DNA of 64,000 nt from Pseudomonas resinovorans NBRC 106553 (GCF_000412695.1 NC_021499.1:1860001-1924000), one strand, 5' to 3'; positions 35,962-45,100 are shown, counted from the first letter of the stretch. Translations and numbers: made by a program. The notes: generated from the sequence alone by a model not told the origin.

Positions 35962-36552
35962 TCAGGCCTGGACGCCGAACACCTGCGCCAGATGCTCTTC
36001 GTAGCGCTTCACGTCCGCCTCGATGTTCGGCCGCTTCATCACGTCCACGCAGAGGAAGGTGGGCAGGGCGCTCATGCCGAGGAACTGGTTGGCTTTGTGG
36101 AAGGGGAAGTACACCGCGTCCACGCCCTTGGCCTCGAAGAAGTCGGTGGGATCGTCGAAGGCCTGTTGCGGAGCGTTCCAGGTCAGCGACAGCATGTACT
36201 GCTTGCCCTGGATCAGGCCGCCGCTGCCGTACTTCTGCGAGGCATCGGAGCGGGTGCGGCCGTCGTTGGCGTAGAGGCTGCCGTGGCCGGCGGTGAACAC
36301 TTCGTCCAGGTAGCGCTTGACGGTCCAGGGGGCGCCCATCCACCAGCCGGGCATCTGATAGATCACCACGTCGGCCCAGAGGAATTTCTGCACCTCTTCA
36401 TCGATGTCGTAGCCGCCGTCGATGAAAGTTTCCTTCACGTCGCAGCCGGCGCGGTCGAGGAAGGCCAGGGCGGCTTCGTGAAGGGTGGCGTTGTAGCGGC
36501 CGTCGGAGTGGGCGAATTTCTTGCCGCCGTTGAGCAACAGGATCTTTTTCAT
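35962..36552 (-). CDS. mdaB: NADPH-quinone reductase MdaB
   Basis: This 196-residue flavodoxin-fold protein contains LLLNGGKKF, WADVVIYQMPGWWMGAPW and KQYMLSLTWNAP, matching MdaB. The FAD enzyme reduces quinones by two electrons, protecting against redox cycling. The start at 36552 is the ATG directly before the first beta-strand. It is divergent from a YgiN-like monooxygenase gene; in E. coli mdaB and ygiN form one operon and act on the same quinones. Confidence 0.93.
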   Translation of the reverse strand: MKKILLLNGGKKFAHSDGRYNATLHEAALAFLDRAGCDVKETFIDGGYDIDEEVQKFLWADVVIYQMPGWWMGAPWTVKRYLDEVFTAGHGSLYANDGRTRSDASQKYGSGGLIQGKQYMLSLTWNAPQQAFDDPTDFFEAKGVDAVYFPFHKANQFLGMSALPTFLCVDVMKRPNIEADVKRYEEHLAQVFGVQA

Positions 36553-36712
36553 GGCAGGTGCCTCGGTCATTCGATGTGGCGGCAGCCTACCGGCCGCGCC
36601 CTCGCGGAAACACCGTGTCGGGCGCAATTGATACTTGCTTGAAAGTCATCAATGGAGGTTTTTGCTTTGCGGTAGGGTTGATAAATCACCTGTCACCTGC
36701 AAGGCCATCACC

Positions 36713-37024
36713 ATGACCCAAGCCTACGGCTTCATCCTTCATGCACACTCCAAAGCCGAGAAGGCCGATGAGTTCGAAGCGCTGTTCCGCGCCTATGTCG
36801 AACCCAGCCGGAGCGAAGAAGGCTGCATCGAGTACCACATGCTGCGCGATGCCCAGGACCCGAGCCTGTTCATCTTCTTCGAGGTCTGGCGCAGCCGCGC
36901 CGATCTGGAGATCCACAGCGCCCTGCCGCATATGCGCCGCTTCCACGAGAACCGCATGGACTACCTGCAGCGGGACTTCGAGATCCGCGAGATCGAAATG
37001 CTCAGTCCGTCGTCGGCGGGCTGA
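36713..37024 (+). CDS. Antibiotic-biosynthesis-monooxygenase (ABM) fold protein, YgiN-like
   Basis: This 103-residue protein has the ABM dimeric alpha/beta barrel pattern: YGFILHAHSKAEKADEF, EEGCIEYHMLRDAQDP, FIFFEVWRSRADLEIH and PHMRRFHE. The paired His residues are typical of YgiN and related quinol monooxygenases. Sharing its promoter region with mdaB supports a quinone-related role over haem degradation. No cofactor motif is expected in this family. Confidence 0.83.
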   Translation: MTQAYGFILHAHSKAEKADEFEALFRAYVEPSRSEEGCIEYHMLRDAQDPSLFIFFEVWRSRADLEIHSALPHMRRFHENRMDYLQRDFEIREIEMLSPSSAG

Positions 37025-37065
37025 TAGCTGCAGAGGCCCCAGCGGCTCTCGCACCAGCGCCGGTG

Positions 37066-37851
37066 CTACCTGGCGATGACCGGAGCCTCCAGCCCTTCGC
37101 GGAGCAACCGCAGGTAATCCGGATGGGCGCCGATATCGTTGTGCCCCACGCCGGGTATCTCCGCCCAGCGGGCCACGCCGGGGCGGAACCGGGCGTAGAG
37201 CTTTTCGCTGCTCCAGCGCGGAATCACCTCGTCCCGTTCGGCGACTATCAGCAGCGTCGGCACATCGATGGCCGGGGCGTAGCGCCAGGACTCGAACCTG
37301 TCCTGGAGCATCCAGCGCACCGGAAAGATCGGGAACTGCCGCCGGGCCAGTTCGAGGATGCTGTTGTAGGGCGTGACCAGCACCAGGCGCGTCGCCGGGC
37401 GCTGGCTCGCCAGGCGGATGGCCACGCCGCTGCCCAGGCTGCGGCCCACCAGGGTGACGTCGCTGTGCAGGGCGGCGACCTTGTCGAACAGGGCCAGGGC
37501 GTCTTCAGTGATGGCCGCTTCCGTAGGCTTGCCGGTGCTGTCGCCGAAGCCCCTGTAGTGCAGCAGGTAGAGCGCGTGCTCGGGGAAGGCTTCGGCGAAT
37601 GCCGGCAGGCTGCGGGAAACGTCCTCGGCATTGCCGCCGAAGTAGATCAGCGCCTTGGGGCTGGCCAGCGGGCGCACGGTGACGGCGACCTGCTCATCGG
37701 TGGCTGGCAGCATCAGTTGCCGCTCCGGCCCCCCGATGGCGCGGGGCTGCGGGAAGTACAGCAACGAGCGCTGGAACACCATCAGCGCCGCACCGAGCCC
37801 CAGGTAGAGCACGATGGCCAGCAGGACGAGGCCGATCAGGCTGCGAACCAT
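37066..37851 (-). CDS. Membrane-anchored alpha/beta hydrolase
   Basis: This 261-residue protein has an N-terminal membrane helix (LIGLVLLAIVLYLGLGAALM) then an alpha/beta-hydrolase fold with FGGNAED (oxyanion region), the nucleophile elbow GRSLGSG, Asp in VAERDEVIP and His in VGHNDIG. This resembles YfhR/BEM46-type serine hydrolases. The start at 37851 lacks a strong Shine-Dalgarno site; the frame is open further upstream. The substrate is unknown. Confidence 0.82.
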   Translation of the reverse strand: MVRSLIGLVLLAIVLYLGLGAALMVFQRSLLYFPQPRAIGGPERQLMLPATDEQVAVTVRPLASPKALIYFGGNAEDVSRSLPAFAEAFPEHALYLLHYRGFGDSTGKPTEAAITEDALALFDKVAALHSDVTLVGRSLGSGVAIRLASQRPATRLVLVTPYNSILELARRQFPIFPVRWMLQDRFESWRYAPAIDVPTLLIVAERDEVIPRWSSEKLYARFRPGVARWAEIPGVGHNDIGAHPDYLRLLREGLEAPVIAR

Positions 37852-37945
37852 GGCATCAGCGGTGGCGGAGCTCGGTGTGCGGGTTGTGCCAGTTGTCGTG
37901 TGCCCTGGCAGGCCTTGAGCATGGTCGCTTTCCTCTCGGACAGGT

Positions 37946-38734
37946 TCAGAACGCCGAGCGGACCACGCCGCCATCCACCCGCAGGGCCGCGCCGTTGGTG
38001 GCGGAGGAGGCTTCGGAGCAGACGTAGACCACCAGGTTGGCCACCTCCTCGGGCCGGGTGAAGCGCTTGAGCAGGGAGCTGGGGCGCGCGGTTTCGAAGA
38101 ACTCCTTCTCGAATGCCTCGAACGACTGGCCGCCGGAGAGCTTGCCGACGAATTCCTCCACCCCTTCGGAACTGGTCGGGCCGGGCAGCACGGCGTTGAC
38201 CGTCACCCCGGTGCCCGCGCAGGTTTCCGCCAGCCCACGGGACAGGCCGAGCTGGGCGGTCTTGGTCACGCCGTAGTGGATCATCTCCACCGGGATCTGG
38301 ATGCCGCTCTCGCTGCTGATGAACACCACCCGACCCCAGTTCTTCGCTTTCATCTGCGGCAGGTAGGCGCGGGACAGGCGCACCCCGGACATCAGGTTGA
38401 TGTCGAGAAAGCGCAGCCAGTCTTCGTCCGGGATCTCCTCGAACGGCTTGGGATCGAAGATGCCCAGGTTGTTCACCAACACGTCCACCGCCGGGTAGCG
38501 CGCGGTCAGTGCCTCGATCTGGCGCGGGTCGGCCAGGTCGCCGGCGAAGCCTTCGGCCCTGGCGCCCGGCTGTGCCGCGTGGAGGCGGGCAAGGGCATCG
38601 TCCACCGAGGCCTGGGAGCGACCGTTGAGGATCACCCGCGCGCCTTCCCGGGCCAGGCCCTGGGCGATGGCGAAGCCGATGCCTTTGCTGGAGCCGGATA
38701 CCAGGGCGAGCTTGTCTGTGAGGCCGAAGTCCAT
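37946..38734 (-). CDS. Short-chain dehydrogenase/reductase
   Basis: This 262-residue SDR shows SGSSKGIG, GDLAD, NNLGIF (a variant of NNAG), ISSESG and YGVTK as the catalytic Tyr-Lys. The Asn-Gly-Arg-Ser after the second strand suits NADPH. The gene lies upstream of and co-directional with the hydrolase at 37066-37851, 94 bp apart. Confidence 0.9.
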   Translation of the reverse strand: MDFGLTDKLALVSGSSKGIGFAIAQGLAREGARVILNGRSQASVDDALARLHAAQPGARAEGFAGDLADPRQIEALTARYPAVDVLVNNLGIFDPKPFEEIPDEDWLRFLDINLMSGVRLSRAYLPQMKAKNWGRVVFISSESGIQIPVEMIHYGVTKTAQLGLSRGLAETCAGTGVTVNAVLPGPTSSEGVEEFVGKLSGGQSFEAFEKEFFETARPSSLLKRFTRPEEVANLVVYVCSEASSATNGAALRVDGGVVRSAF

Positions 38735-38907
38735 TGCATGAGTCTCCGCGGAAGTGGGCAGGTGCAGCCAAGTGTTGTAGTGCACACCCGCCCCGGCAAG
38801 TCGAGCGCCGAAGAATCGGGCAGCCGGTAGCGCGGCGGATGGCCTGCGTGCCGAAGCGGCATTGGCTCTCCTAAGCTGAAAGAGCACGCCCCCGCGAGGT
38901 AGCCCCC

Positions 38908-39231
38908 ATGGAACGCAAACACGCTCTCGACACCTACAAGCGCTTCAAGAAACAGCACCCGGCCTACTTCCAGGCCGTGGAAACCCTCGGCGCCGTGGTG
39001 CGCCAGGCCGGCCCGCTGGACGAACTCAGCCTGCAACTGATCCAGCTCGCCGCCGCCGCGGCCAGCCACTCCGAAGGCGCGGTCCACAGCCACACCCGCC
39101 GGGCCCTGGAGGCTGGCGCCAGCCCCGCGCACATCCACCATGCGCTGCTGGCGCTGACCAGCACCATTGGTTTTCCCACGGTGATTGCCGCCCTGAGCTG
39201 GGCGGAGGATGTGCTGGAGCCCGAGTCGTAA
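38908..39231 (+). CDS. Carboxymuconolactone-decarboxylase-like (AhpD fold) protein without CxxC
   Basis: This 107-residue all-helical protein aligns by eye with the CMD/AhpD fold (ELSLQLIQLAAAAASHSEGAVHSHTRRALEAGASPAHIHHALL, given here in pieces). The position that normally carries CxxCH is EGAVHSH, with no cysteine in the whole protein. Thiol peroxidase chemistry is therefore excluded and a decarboxylase or binding role is more likely. It is divergent from the SDR gene. Confidence 0.75.
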   Translation: MERKHALDTYKRFKKQHPAYFQAVETLGAVVRQAGPLDELSLQLIQLAAAAASHSEGAVHSHTRRALEAGASPAHIHHALLALTSTIGFPTVIAALSWAEDVLEPES

Positions 39232-39539
39232 TCCGCCGGTAGGGTGCGCCGTGCCCACCGACATCTCTCCGTGCCGGAAAGGGAGCGGCGGGGCCACTCC
39301 CGGCGAATGAATTCGCCCCACAGTCGATCGGACTTTCCCCGGATTTCATCCGGGCTTCCGACGAGGGCTAGCCCAAGGGTGGATGGCGCTTTTCCATCCA
39401 CCTGCGGTGTTATGCCGGGCTGGGAGCTTCCATGTCGTAGGTTGGGCCAAGCGCAGCGCGGCCCAACGTGAGCTGGATGTTGGGCTTCGCGTAGCTCAGC
39501 CACAACCTACGTTCCTGAAACTCACCTTTGGGCGAAGGC
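39232..39539. other. Convergent gap holding two repeat types, no gene
   Basis: This is 308 bp between the CMD-like and ABC-transporter stops. It contains a short GCGAATGAATTCGC palindromic repeat near 39302-39315 and the REP-like element at 39437-39510. No coding frame is supported. Confidence 0.6.
39437..39510. repeat. REP-like inverted repeat
   Basis: GTAGGTTGGGCCAAGCGC at the left end, and GCTCAGCCACAACCTAC at the right end as its imperfect reverse complement, in a convergent gap. The right half is identical over about 27 bases to that at 35911-35937. Confidence 0.75.
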
Positions 39540-41378
39540 TCAGACGGCCTCCGGCTCCTGCTGCTGCAGCAGCCACATCTGCGCATAGCTGCCGCCGGCT
39601 TCCAGGAGCTCGCGGTGGGTGCCTTTCTCGATCACCCGGCCGGCGTCCATCACCAGGATCTGGTCGGCATCCATCACCGTGGACAGGCGGTGGGCGATGA
39701 CCAGTGTGGTGCGGCCGACCTGGATGCGGTCCAGGGCGGTCTGGATGGCTTTTTCCGACTTGGAGTCGAGTGCCGAGGTGGCCTCGTCGAAAATCAGGAT
39801 CGCCGGGTTCTTCAGCAGCGCGCGGGCGATGGCCACGCGCTGCTTCTCGCCGCCGGAGAGCTTGAGACCGCGCTCGCCGACCGGGGTTTCGTAGCCGTCG
39901 GGCAGGCGCAGGATGAAGTCATGGATATGCGCGGCGCGGGCGGCGGCTTCCACCTCTTCGCGGCTGGCTCCGGGGCGGCCGTAGCTGATGTTGTAGTAGA
40001 TGGTGTCGTTGAACAGCACGGTGTCCTGGGGAACGATGCCGATGGCGCTGCGCACCGAACCCTGGGTCAGTTCGCGCAGGTCCGTGCCGTCGATGCGGAT
40101 GTGGCCCGAGTCGATGTCGTAGAAGCGATAGAGCAGGCGGGCGAGGGTGGACTTGCCCGAGCCGGAATGGCCGACCACCGCCACCGTGCCGCCGGGCGGG
40201 ATCTCGAAGTCCACGCCGTGGAGGATCTCCCGGCGCGGGTCGTAGCCGAAGTGCACGTTCTCGAAACGCACCCGTGGGCGCTGGGCGTCCAGGGCGATGG
40301 CCCCCGGCGCGTCCTGCACGTCCTGGCGCTGGTCCAGCAGGCCGAACAGGCGCTCCATGTTGGTCAGTGCCTGCTTCACCTCGCGGTACATCATGCCCAG
40401 CATGAACAGCGGCGCCGAGAGCTGCAGCAGGTAGGTATTGACCAGCACCAGGTCGCCGATGGTCAGTTCGCCCGCCACCACACCGGCGGCGGCGCGCCAC
40501 ATCATGGCGGTCACGCCCATGGCGACGATGGCGGTCTGGCCCAGGTTGAGCAGGGCCAGGGACTTGGTGGCCTTGACCCGGGCGTTTTCCAGGAAGCGCA
40601 GGTTCTCGTCGTAGCGGGCCGACTCGTGGGCTTCGTTGTTGAAGTACTTCACCGTCTCGTAGTTGAGCAGCGAATCCACCGCGCGCTCGTTGGCGCGGGT
40701 GTCCGCCTCCACCGAGGCGCGGTAGTAGCGGGTGCGCCACTCGGTCACGGCGAAGGTCCAGAGTCCGTAGGCCACCAGGGTGCCGAGGGTAATGAAGGCG
40801 AAGCCCCAGTCGTAGGCCCAGACCAGCACGATGGTGACCAGCAGCACCTCGAGCAGGGTCGGGACAATGGTGTAGAGGGTCCAGTCCAGCAGGTCGGAGA
40901 TGGCGCTGCCGCCACGTTCCACGTCCCGCGCCACGCCACCGGTGCGCCGGGCCAGGTGGAACTTCAGGCTCAGCCCGTGCAGGTGCTGGAACACCTTCAG
41001 GGTGATCTGCCGTGAGGCACGCGCCATCACTCGGGCGAACACCACCTGGCGCAGTTCGGTGAACAGGGTGACGCCGATGCGCGAGGTGCCGTAGGCCAGC
41101 AGCAGGGCCACCGGCAGTACCGCCAGGCCCGGCTCGACGTTGAGCTGGTCGACTATCTGCTTGAGGGCGATGGGAACGTAGAGGTTGGCCAGCTTGGCTG
41201 CCACTATCAGCCCCAGGGCCAGGGCGATGCGCCCCGTGTAGGGCCGCAGGTAGGGCAGCAGGGTAGCGATTACGGCGGCGTCGCCACGGGAACCGGCCTT
41301 GCGCGCGATCGGCGCACTGCCGTCATTCTTGTCGCCGGCCGCGCCTTGCGGGGCCGGGTTGTCATCCAGGGCTGCCAT
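39540..41378 (-). CDS. Atm1/HMT1-type ABC exporter (fused permease-ATPase)
   Basis: This 612-residue half-transporter has six membrane helices (residues 45-320) then an ATPase with Walker A GHSGSGKST, Q-loop IVPQDTVLF, signature LSGGEKQR and Walker B ILIFDEATSALD. The membrane part carries NYETVKYFNNEAHE, a hallmark of the Atm1 group, whose bacterial members (for example NaAtm1) export glutathione-linked compounds and metals. It works as a homodimer in the inner membrane. Confidence 0.92.
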   Translation of the reverse strand: MAALDDNPAPQGAAGDKNDGSAPIARKAGSRGDAAVIATLLPYLRPYTGRIALALGLIVAAKLANLYVPIALKQIVDQLNVEPGLAVLPVALLLAYGTSRIGVTLFTELRQVVFARVMARASRQITLKVFQHLHGLSLKFHLARRTGGVARDVERGGSAISDLLDWTLYTIVPTLLEVLLVTIVLVWAYDWGFAFITLGTLVAYGLWTFAVTEWRTRYYRASVEADTRANERAVDSLLNYETVKYFNNEAHESARYDENLRFLENARVKATKSLALLNLGQTAIVAMGVTAMMWRAAAGVVAGELTIGDLVLVNTYLLQLSAPLFMLGMMYREVKQALTNMERLFGLLDQRQDVQDAPGAIALDAQRPRVRFENVHFGYDPRREILHGVDFEIPPGGTVAVVGHSGSGKSTLARLLYRFYDIDSGHIRIDGTDLRELTQGSVRSAIGIVPQDTVLFNDTIYYNISYGRPGASREEVEAAARAAHIHDFILRLPDGYETPVGERGLKLSGGEKQRVAIARALLKNPAILIFDEATSALDSKSEKAIQTALDRIQVGRTTLVIAHRLSTVMDADQILVMDAGRVIEKGTHRELLEAGGSYAQMWLLQQQEPEAV

Positions 41379-41414
41379 CGCCCACCTGCCTTCTGTTATC
41401 GAGATGTGGCGACC

Positions 41415-42377
41415 TTACTCCAGAGGCGGGGTGGGTGCGAAGGTCCGGGCGAGAAACTGGAGCAGCAGGCGGTTCACTTCCCCGGCGTTCTCACCCTGTA
41501 TCCAGTGGCCGCAATCCAGCACATGGGCCTGCAGGTTCGGCACGTGCTCGGGCATGCGTTCGAAGGTGTAGGCCTCCAGCGTCGCTACCGGATCGCGGGT
41601 GCCGATCAGGAACAGGGTGGGCTGCTCCACCTTGCGCCCGGCCAGGGGCTCGGTGTCGTGCCAGTTGCGCTCGAAGTTGCGGTACCAGTTCAGCGCGCCG
41701 CGAAAACCCCGGCCGGCAAACGCCTGGTGGTAGTGGGCGAAGTCCTCGGGCGGGCACCAGTCGGGCAAATCCAGCGACAGCGGCAGGCCGTCGAGCAGGC
41801 GCGCATCGGCCGGGCGCGGGGTGAGGAACAGCTCGCCGGCGCTGCCACCGTGCATGAAGGCGCGCAGGGTGCGGTCGATGTCGGCGTCCAGCTCGGCTTC
41901 GGCCACGCCTGGTTCCTGGAAGTAGAGGATGTAGTTGAAGTGCTCGGCGTGGACCTTGCGCAGGATCTCGATGGCCGGACGCCGGGGACGGCCGGCGAAG
42001 GGCACGGAGAGGGTCGCCAGGGCGCTGATCCGGTGCGGCTCCAGCAGGGCCAGGTGCCAGGCCACCATGGCGCCCCAGTCGTGGCCGACCATGCAGACGT
42101 CTTCCTGGCCGAAGGCATCCATGGCGGCCTGGATATCGGCGCAGAGGGTCAGCAGGGAATAGGCCTCCACCGCCTCGGGCGCATCGCTGGCGCCGTAGCC
42201 GCGCATCTCGGGCACGAACACCCGGTAGCCGGCGGCCACGAGTGCCGGAATCTGCTGGCGCCAGGAGTGCCAGCACTCGGGGAAACCATGCAGCAGCCAC
42301 ACCGGCCGACCCGTTTCGGGGCCCGCCACATGGACGCTGAGATGGATGCCGTTGACCGCTAGCAGATGCTGTTCCAT
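41415..42377 (-). CDS. Epoxide-hydrolase-like alpha/beta hydrolase
   Basis: This 320-residue protein has HGFPECW (oxyanion loop), nucleophile Asp100 in GHDWGAMV, WYRNF with a lid-type Tyr, Asp in GTRDPVA and His in LDCGHWIQ. An Asp nucleophile plus HGFP matches soluble epoxide hydrolases; haloalkane dehalogenases differ in the Trp halide site. GGGAG precedes the start. It is cytosolic, with an unknown substrate. Confidence 0.88.
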   Translation of the reverse strand: MEQHLLAVNGIHLSVHVAGPETGRPVWLLHGFPECWHSWRQQIPALVAAGYRVFVPEMRGYGASDAPEAVEAYSLLTLCADIQAAMDAFGQEDVCMVGHDWGAMVAWHLALLEPHRISALATLSVPFAGRPRRPAIEILRKVHAEHFNYILYFQEPGVAEAELDADIDRTLRAFMHGGSAGELFLTPRPADARLLDGLPLSLDLPDWCPPEDFAHYHQAFAGRGFRGALNWYRNFERNWHDTEPLAGRKVEQPTLFLIGTRDPVATLEAYTFERMPEHVPNLQAHVLDCGHWIQGENAGEVNRLLLQFLARTFAPTPPLE

Positions 42378-42513
42378 GGCGCGCTCCCAAGGGTTTGCAG
42401 CGACCCTAACAGGGCGCGCGGGTGGCACCCAGCATCATTCGCCGGCCCTATGGCGGGCAATGGCGATCGGCCTGTGGGCGGACGAGAAGCAGATCGTAAG
42501 TTTGCGCTCGCGG

Positions 42514-42540
42514 CCCTTCGCGAGCAGAGCTCGCTCCTAC
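42514..42540. repeat. Partial GTAGGAGCGA-type repeat
   Basis: The reverse complement reads GTAGGAGCGAGCTCTGCTCG, a frequent pseudomonad intergenic motif; only one compact hairpin is present. Confidence 0.5.
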
Positions 42541-42565
42541 GGGGCGGGCGTTTTTCCGCTGGGCC

Positions 42566-43003
42566 TCACGCCATCGGCGGCAACCGGCGTTTCACCGGGG
42601 TCTTCTTGACGATGGCGGTGCTGGTTTCGGCGCAGACATTGATGCGGTCCAGCAGGGTGTCGAGCTGTTCCATGGAGCGCACGCACATCCTGGCGATGAA
42701 GCAGTCGTCGCCGGTCACCTTGTCGCACTCGGTGAACTCCGGAATGGCCTGGATCTGCCGCTCCACTTCCTGCAGCTGGCCGGGCAGGGGACGGATGCGC
42801 ACGATGGCCTGGAGTTGGTAGCCGAAGGCCTTCGGGTCCACTACCACGGTGTAGCCCTTGAGCACGCCGCGCTCCTCCAGCTTGCGCAGCCGCTCGGCGA
42901 CGCTGGGAGCGGAGAGGCCGCTGATCTGCGCCAGGGCCTTGAGGGAGCGGCGGGAGTCTTCCATCAGCGCGGAGATCAGCAGTTGGTCGATGTCGTCGGT
43001 CAT
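42566..43003 (-). CDS. Lrp/AsnC-family transcriptional regulator
   Basis: This 145-residue protein has an N-terminal HTH (DIDQLLISALMEDSRRS, LSAPSVAERLRKLEERGVL) and a C-terminal RAM effector-binding domain (VVDPKAFGYQL, VTGDDCFIARM). It is divergent from the EamA transporter at 43135, so it probably senses an amino acid and controls its export. Confidence 0.93.
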   Translation of the reverse strand: MTDDIDQLLISALMEDSRRSLKALAQISGLSAPSVAERLRKLEERGVLKGYTVVVDPKAFGYQLQAIVRIRPLPGQLQEVERQIQAIPEFTECDKVTGDDCFIARMCVRSMEQLDTLLDRINVCAETSTAIVKKTPVKRRLPPMA

Positions 43004-43134
43004 GGCGGCCTCGTTAAGTCATTTCGAAAAATTGCCTTGATAGTAAAGGTAGATGACCAGGACTGCCTTTGCTTGTGCATGGAATCACCCCGATCCGGCT
43101 CGTCATACTGTGCCCCATGCAGAGGAGCCCAATC

Positions 43135-44031
43135 ATGAACAACTCGATACATCGCGGTTCGTTGGAAATGGTCGCAGCCATGCTCATCTCCGGCACCATC
43201 GGTTGGCTGGTGATGCTGTCCGGTCTGCCGGTGCTGGATGTGGTGTTCTGGCGCTGCCTGATCGGCGCGGCGACCCTGCTGGTCATCTGCGCGCTGATGG
43301 GCTTCCTGCGGCCCGGCATCCTGACCCGCACCACCTTCCTGCTCGCGGTGCTCAGCGGCGTGGCCATAGTCGGCAACTGGGTGCTGCTGTTCGCCTCCTA
43401 CTCGCGGGCGTCGATCTCCATCGGCACGGCGATCTACAACGTCCAGCCGTTCATCCTGGTGGGGCTGGCGGCGTTGTTCCTCGGCGAGCAGCTCACCGCG
43501 CGCAAGCTCGGCTGGCTGCTGGTGTCCTTCGTCGGGATGCTGGCCATCGTCAGCGCCCACGGTGGGCAGGGGGAGAGTGGTGGCGACTACCTGCTGGGCA
43601 TCGCCCTGGCCCTGGGGGCGGCGCTGCTCTACGCGATCGCCGCGCTGATCATCAAGTGGCTGGGCGGGGTGCCGCCGCACCTGATCGCGCTGATCCAGGT
43701 CAGCACCGGCGTGCTGTTGCTGGCGCCCTGGGTCAACCTGTCGAGCCTGCCGCAAGGCGGCACCTGGTCGATCCTGCTGACCCTGGGCGTGGTCCACACC
43801 GGTGTGATGTACGTGCTGCTCTACGGCGCGATCCAGAAGCTGCCGACCGCCTTGACCGGCGCACTGTCGTTCATCTACCCGATCGCGGCGATCTTCGTCG
43901 ACTGGTTCGCCTTCGGCCATCACCTCGACCTGCTGCAGTGGGCTGGCGTGGCGGCCATCCTGGTGGCGGCGCTGGGGATGCAGCAGGGCTGGGGCTTCAG
44001 CCTGCGCCGCACGGAGCAGACACAAATGTAG
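43135..44031 (+). CDS. EamA/DMT-family transporter
   Basis: This 298-residue protein has ten hydrophobic segments in two EamA repeats (DVVFWRCLIGAATLL, YNVQPFILVGLAALFLGE, LTGALSFIYPIAAIFVD). AGAGGAG lies before the ATG. The divergent Lrp gene suggests amino-acid efflux. The TAG stop lies inside the left end of a REP-like repeat. Confidence 0.9.
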   Translation: MNNSIHRGSLEMVAAMLISGTIGWLVMLSGLPVLDVVFWRCLIGAATLLVICALMGFLRPGILTRTTFLLAVLSGVAIVGNWVLLFASYSRASISIGTAIYNVQPFILVGLAALFLGEQLTARKLGWLLVSFVGMLAIVSAHGGQGESGGDYLLGIALALGAALLYAIAALIIKWLGGVPPHLIALIQVSTGVLLLAPWVNLSSLPQGGTWSILLTLGVVHTGVMYVLLYGAIQKLPTALTGALSFIYPIAAIFVDWFAFGHHLDLLQWAGVAAILVAALGMQQGWGFSLRRTEQTQM

Positions 44032-44114
44032 GTTGGGCAGAGCAACGCTAAGCCCAACGTCGTGCCCGAGAGGAGTGCGAGCGTTGGGCTTCGCTGCGCT
44101 CTGCCGCAACCTAC
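44028..44114. repeat. REP-like inverted repeat overlapping a stop codon
   Basis: GTAGGTTGGGCAGAGC pairs with GCTCTGCCGCAACCTAC; inner GCTAAGCCCAACG / CGTTGGGCTTCGC pair. The first bases GTAG provide the stop of the transporter gene. The gap is convergent. Confidence 0.75.
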
Positions 44115-44166
44115 GGAAGGCGCCCGGCCGTAATTAGATGGTGGATCGATGAGGCGAGATCGCGCG

Positions 44167-44418
44167 TCAGTGCAGCTCTTTCGAGGCCTGGCCGAACTGG
44201 CGGTCGGCGGTATTCAGGCGCTCTAGCTCGCGGCGCACCATGTTGGCGAAGGCCGAGGGCTTGAGGTGGTAGAGCTCGGTGGCGACCCAGGCCAGCCAGC
44301 GCGGACCCATGGCCTCGCGCTGCGCCAGCAGGCGCAACGCTTCGGACAGAGCCTGCTCGGTGTGTTCCTGGTGGAACCGCCGGCGGTCCTGGGGCTCAGT
44401 TGGCTTGCAGGCCGACAT
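44167..44418 (-). CDS. 83-residue protein overlapping the 3' end of the YebC gene
   Basis: The frame starts at an ATG (44418) 22 bp inside the YebC gene and ends at 44167. The protein is mostly helical, with [40 protein letters not shown] and a charged end, and looks like a real globular protein, not a shadow. There is no Shine-Dalgarno site, consistent with translational coupling to YebC. No family is recognised with confidence. Confidence 0.6.
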   Translation of the reverse strand: MSACKPTEPQDRRRFHQEHTEQALSEALRLLAQREAMGPRWLAWVATELYHLKPSAFANMVRRELERLNTADRQFGQASKELH

Positions 44419-45100
44419 AGACGTTCTGTACGTCGTCGTGGTTGTCCAGGGCCTCGAGGAAGGCTTCCACTTCCTCCAGCTCGGCGCCGGACAGGCCGAC
44501 CGGGTTCTTCGCCTTGTAGCCCAGGTTGGCCGACTGCACGGTGAAGCCGAACTCCGGCAGCGCCTTGCACACGGCGTCCAGGTCGGTGGGGTCGGTGTAG
44601 AACAGGGTGGCGCCTTCGTCATCGGCTTCGAAGTCCTGGGCGCCGGCCTCGATGGCGGCGAGTTCGGCGTCGGCATCGGCGCTGGCCGGCTCAGCCTCGA
44701 TCATGCCCAGGTGGTCGAAGTCCCAGGACACCGAGCCGGAAGTGCCCAGCTGGCCCTTGCGGAACAGCACGCGCACTTCGGCGACGGTACGGTTCAGGTT
44801 GTCGGTCAGGCACTCGACGATGACCGGTACGCGGTGCGGCGCGAAGCCTTCATAGAGGGTGCGCTCGTAGTTGACCACCTCACCGGAAAGGCCCGCGCCC
44901 TTCTTGATGGCGCGCTCCAGGGTGTCCTTGGGCATGGAAGCCTTCTTGGCCTGGTGCACGGCGAGGCGCAGCTTGGGGTTCATGTCCGGATCGGCGCCGT
45001 TACGCGCGGCGATCATGATCTCTTTCACCAGCTTGCCGAAGATCTTTCCTCGGGCGTTGGCGGCTGCTTCTTTCGGTTTGGCTTTCCACTGGGCGCCCAT
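44396..45100 (-). CDS. YebC/PmpR-family protein
   Basis: This 234-residue protein starts [19 protein letters not shown] and carries the family core: [34 protein letters not shown] and [19 protein letters not shown]. The family comprises DNA-binding regulators (PmpR) and translation factors that relieve ribosome stalling at proline runs. Its start differs from the canonical YebC MAGHSKW, so it belongs to the second (YeeN-like) branch. The two roles cannot be separated by sequence. Confidence 0.9.
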   Translation of the reverse strand: MGAQWKAKPKEAAANARGKIFGKLVKEIMIAARNGADPDMNPKLRLAVHQAKKASMPKDTLERAIKKGAGLSGEVVNYERTLYEGFAPHRVPVIVECLTDNLNRTVAEVRVLFRKGQLGTSGSVSWDFDHLGMIEAEPASADADAELAAIEAGAQDFEADDEGATLFYTDPTDLDAVCKALPEFGFTVQSANLGYKAKNPVGLSGAELEEVEAFLEALDNHDDVQNVYVGLQAN

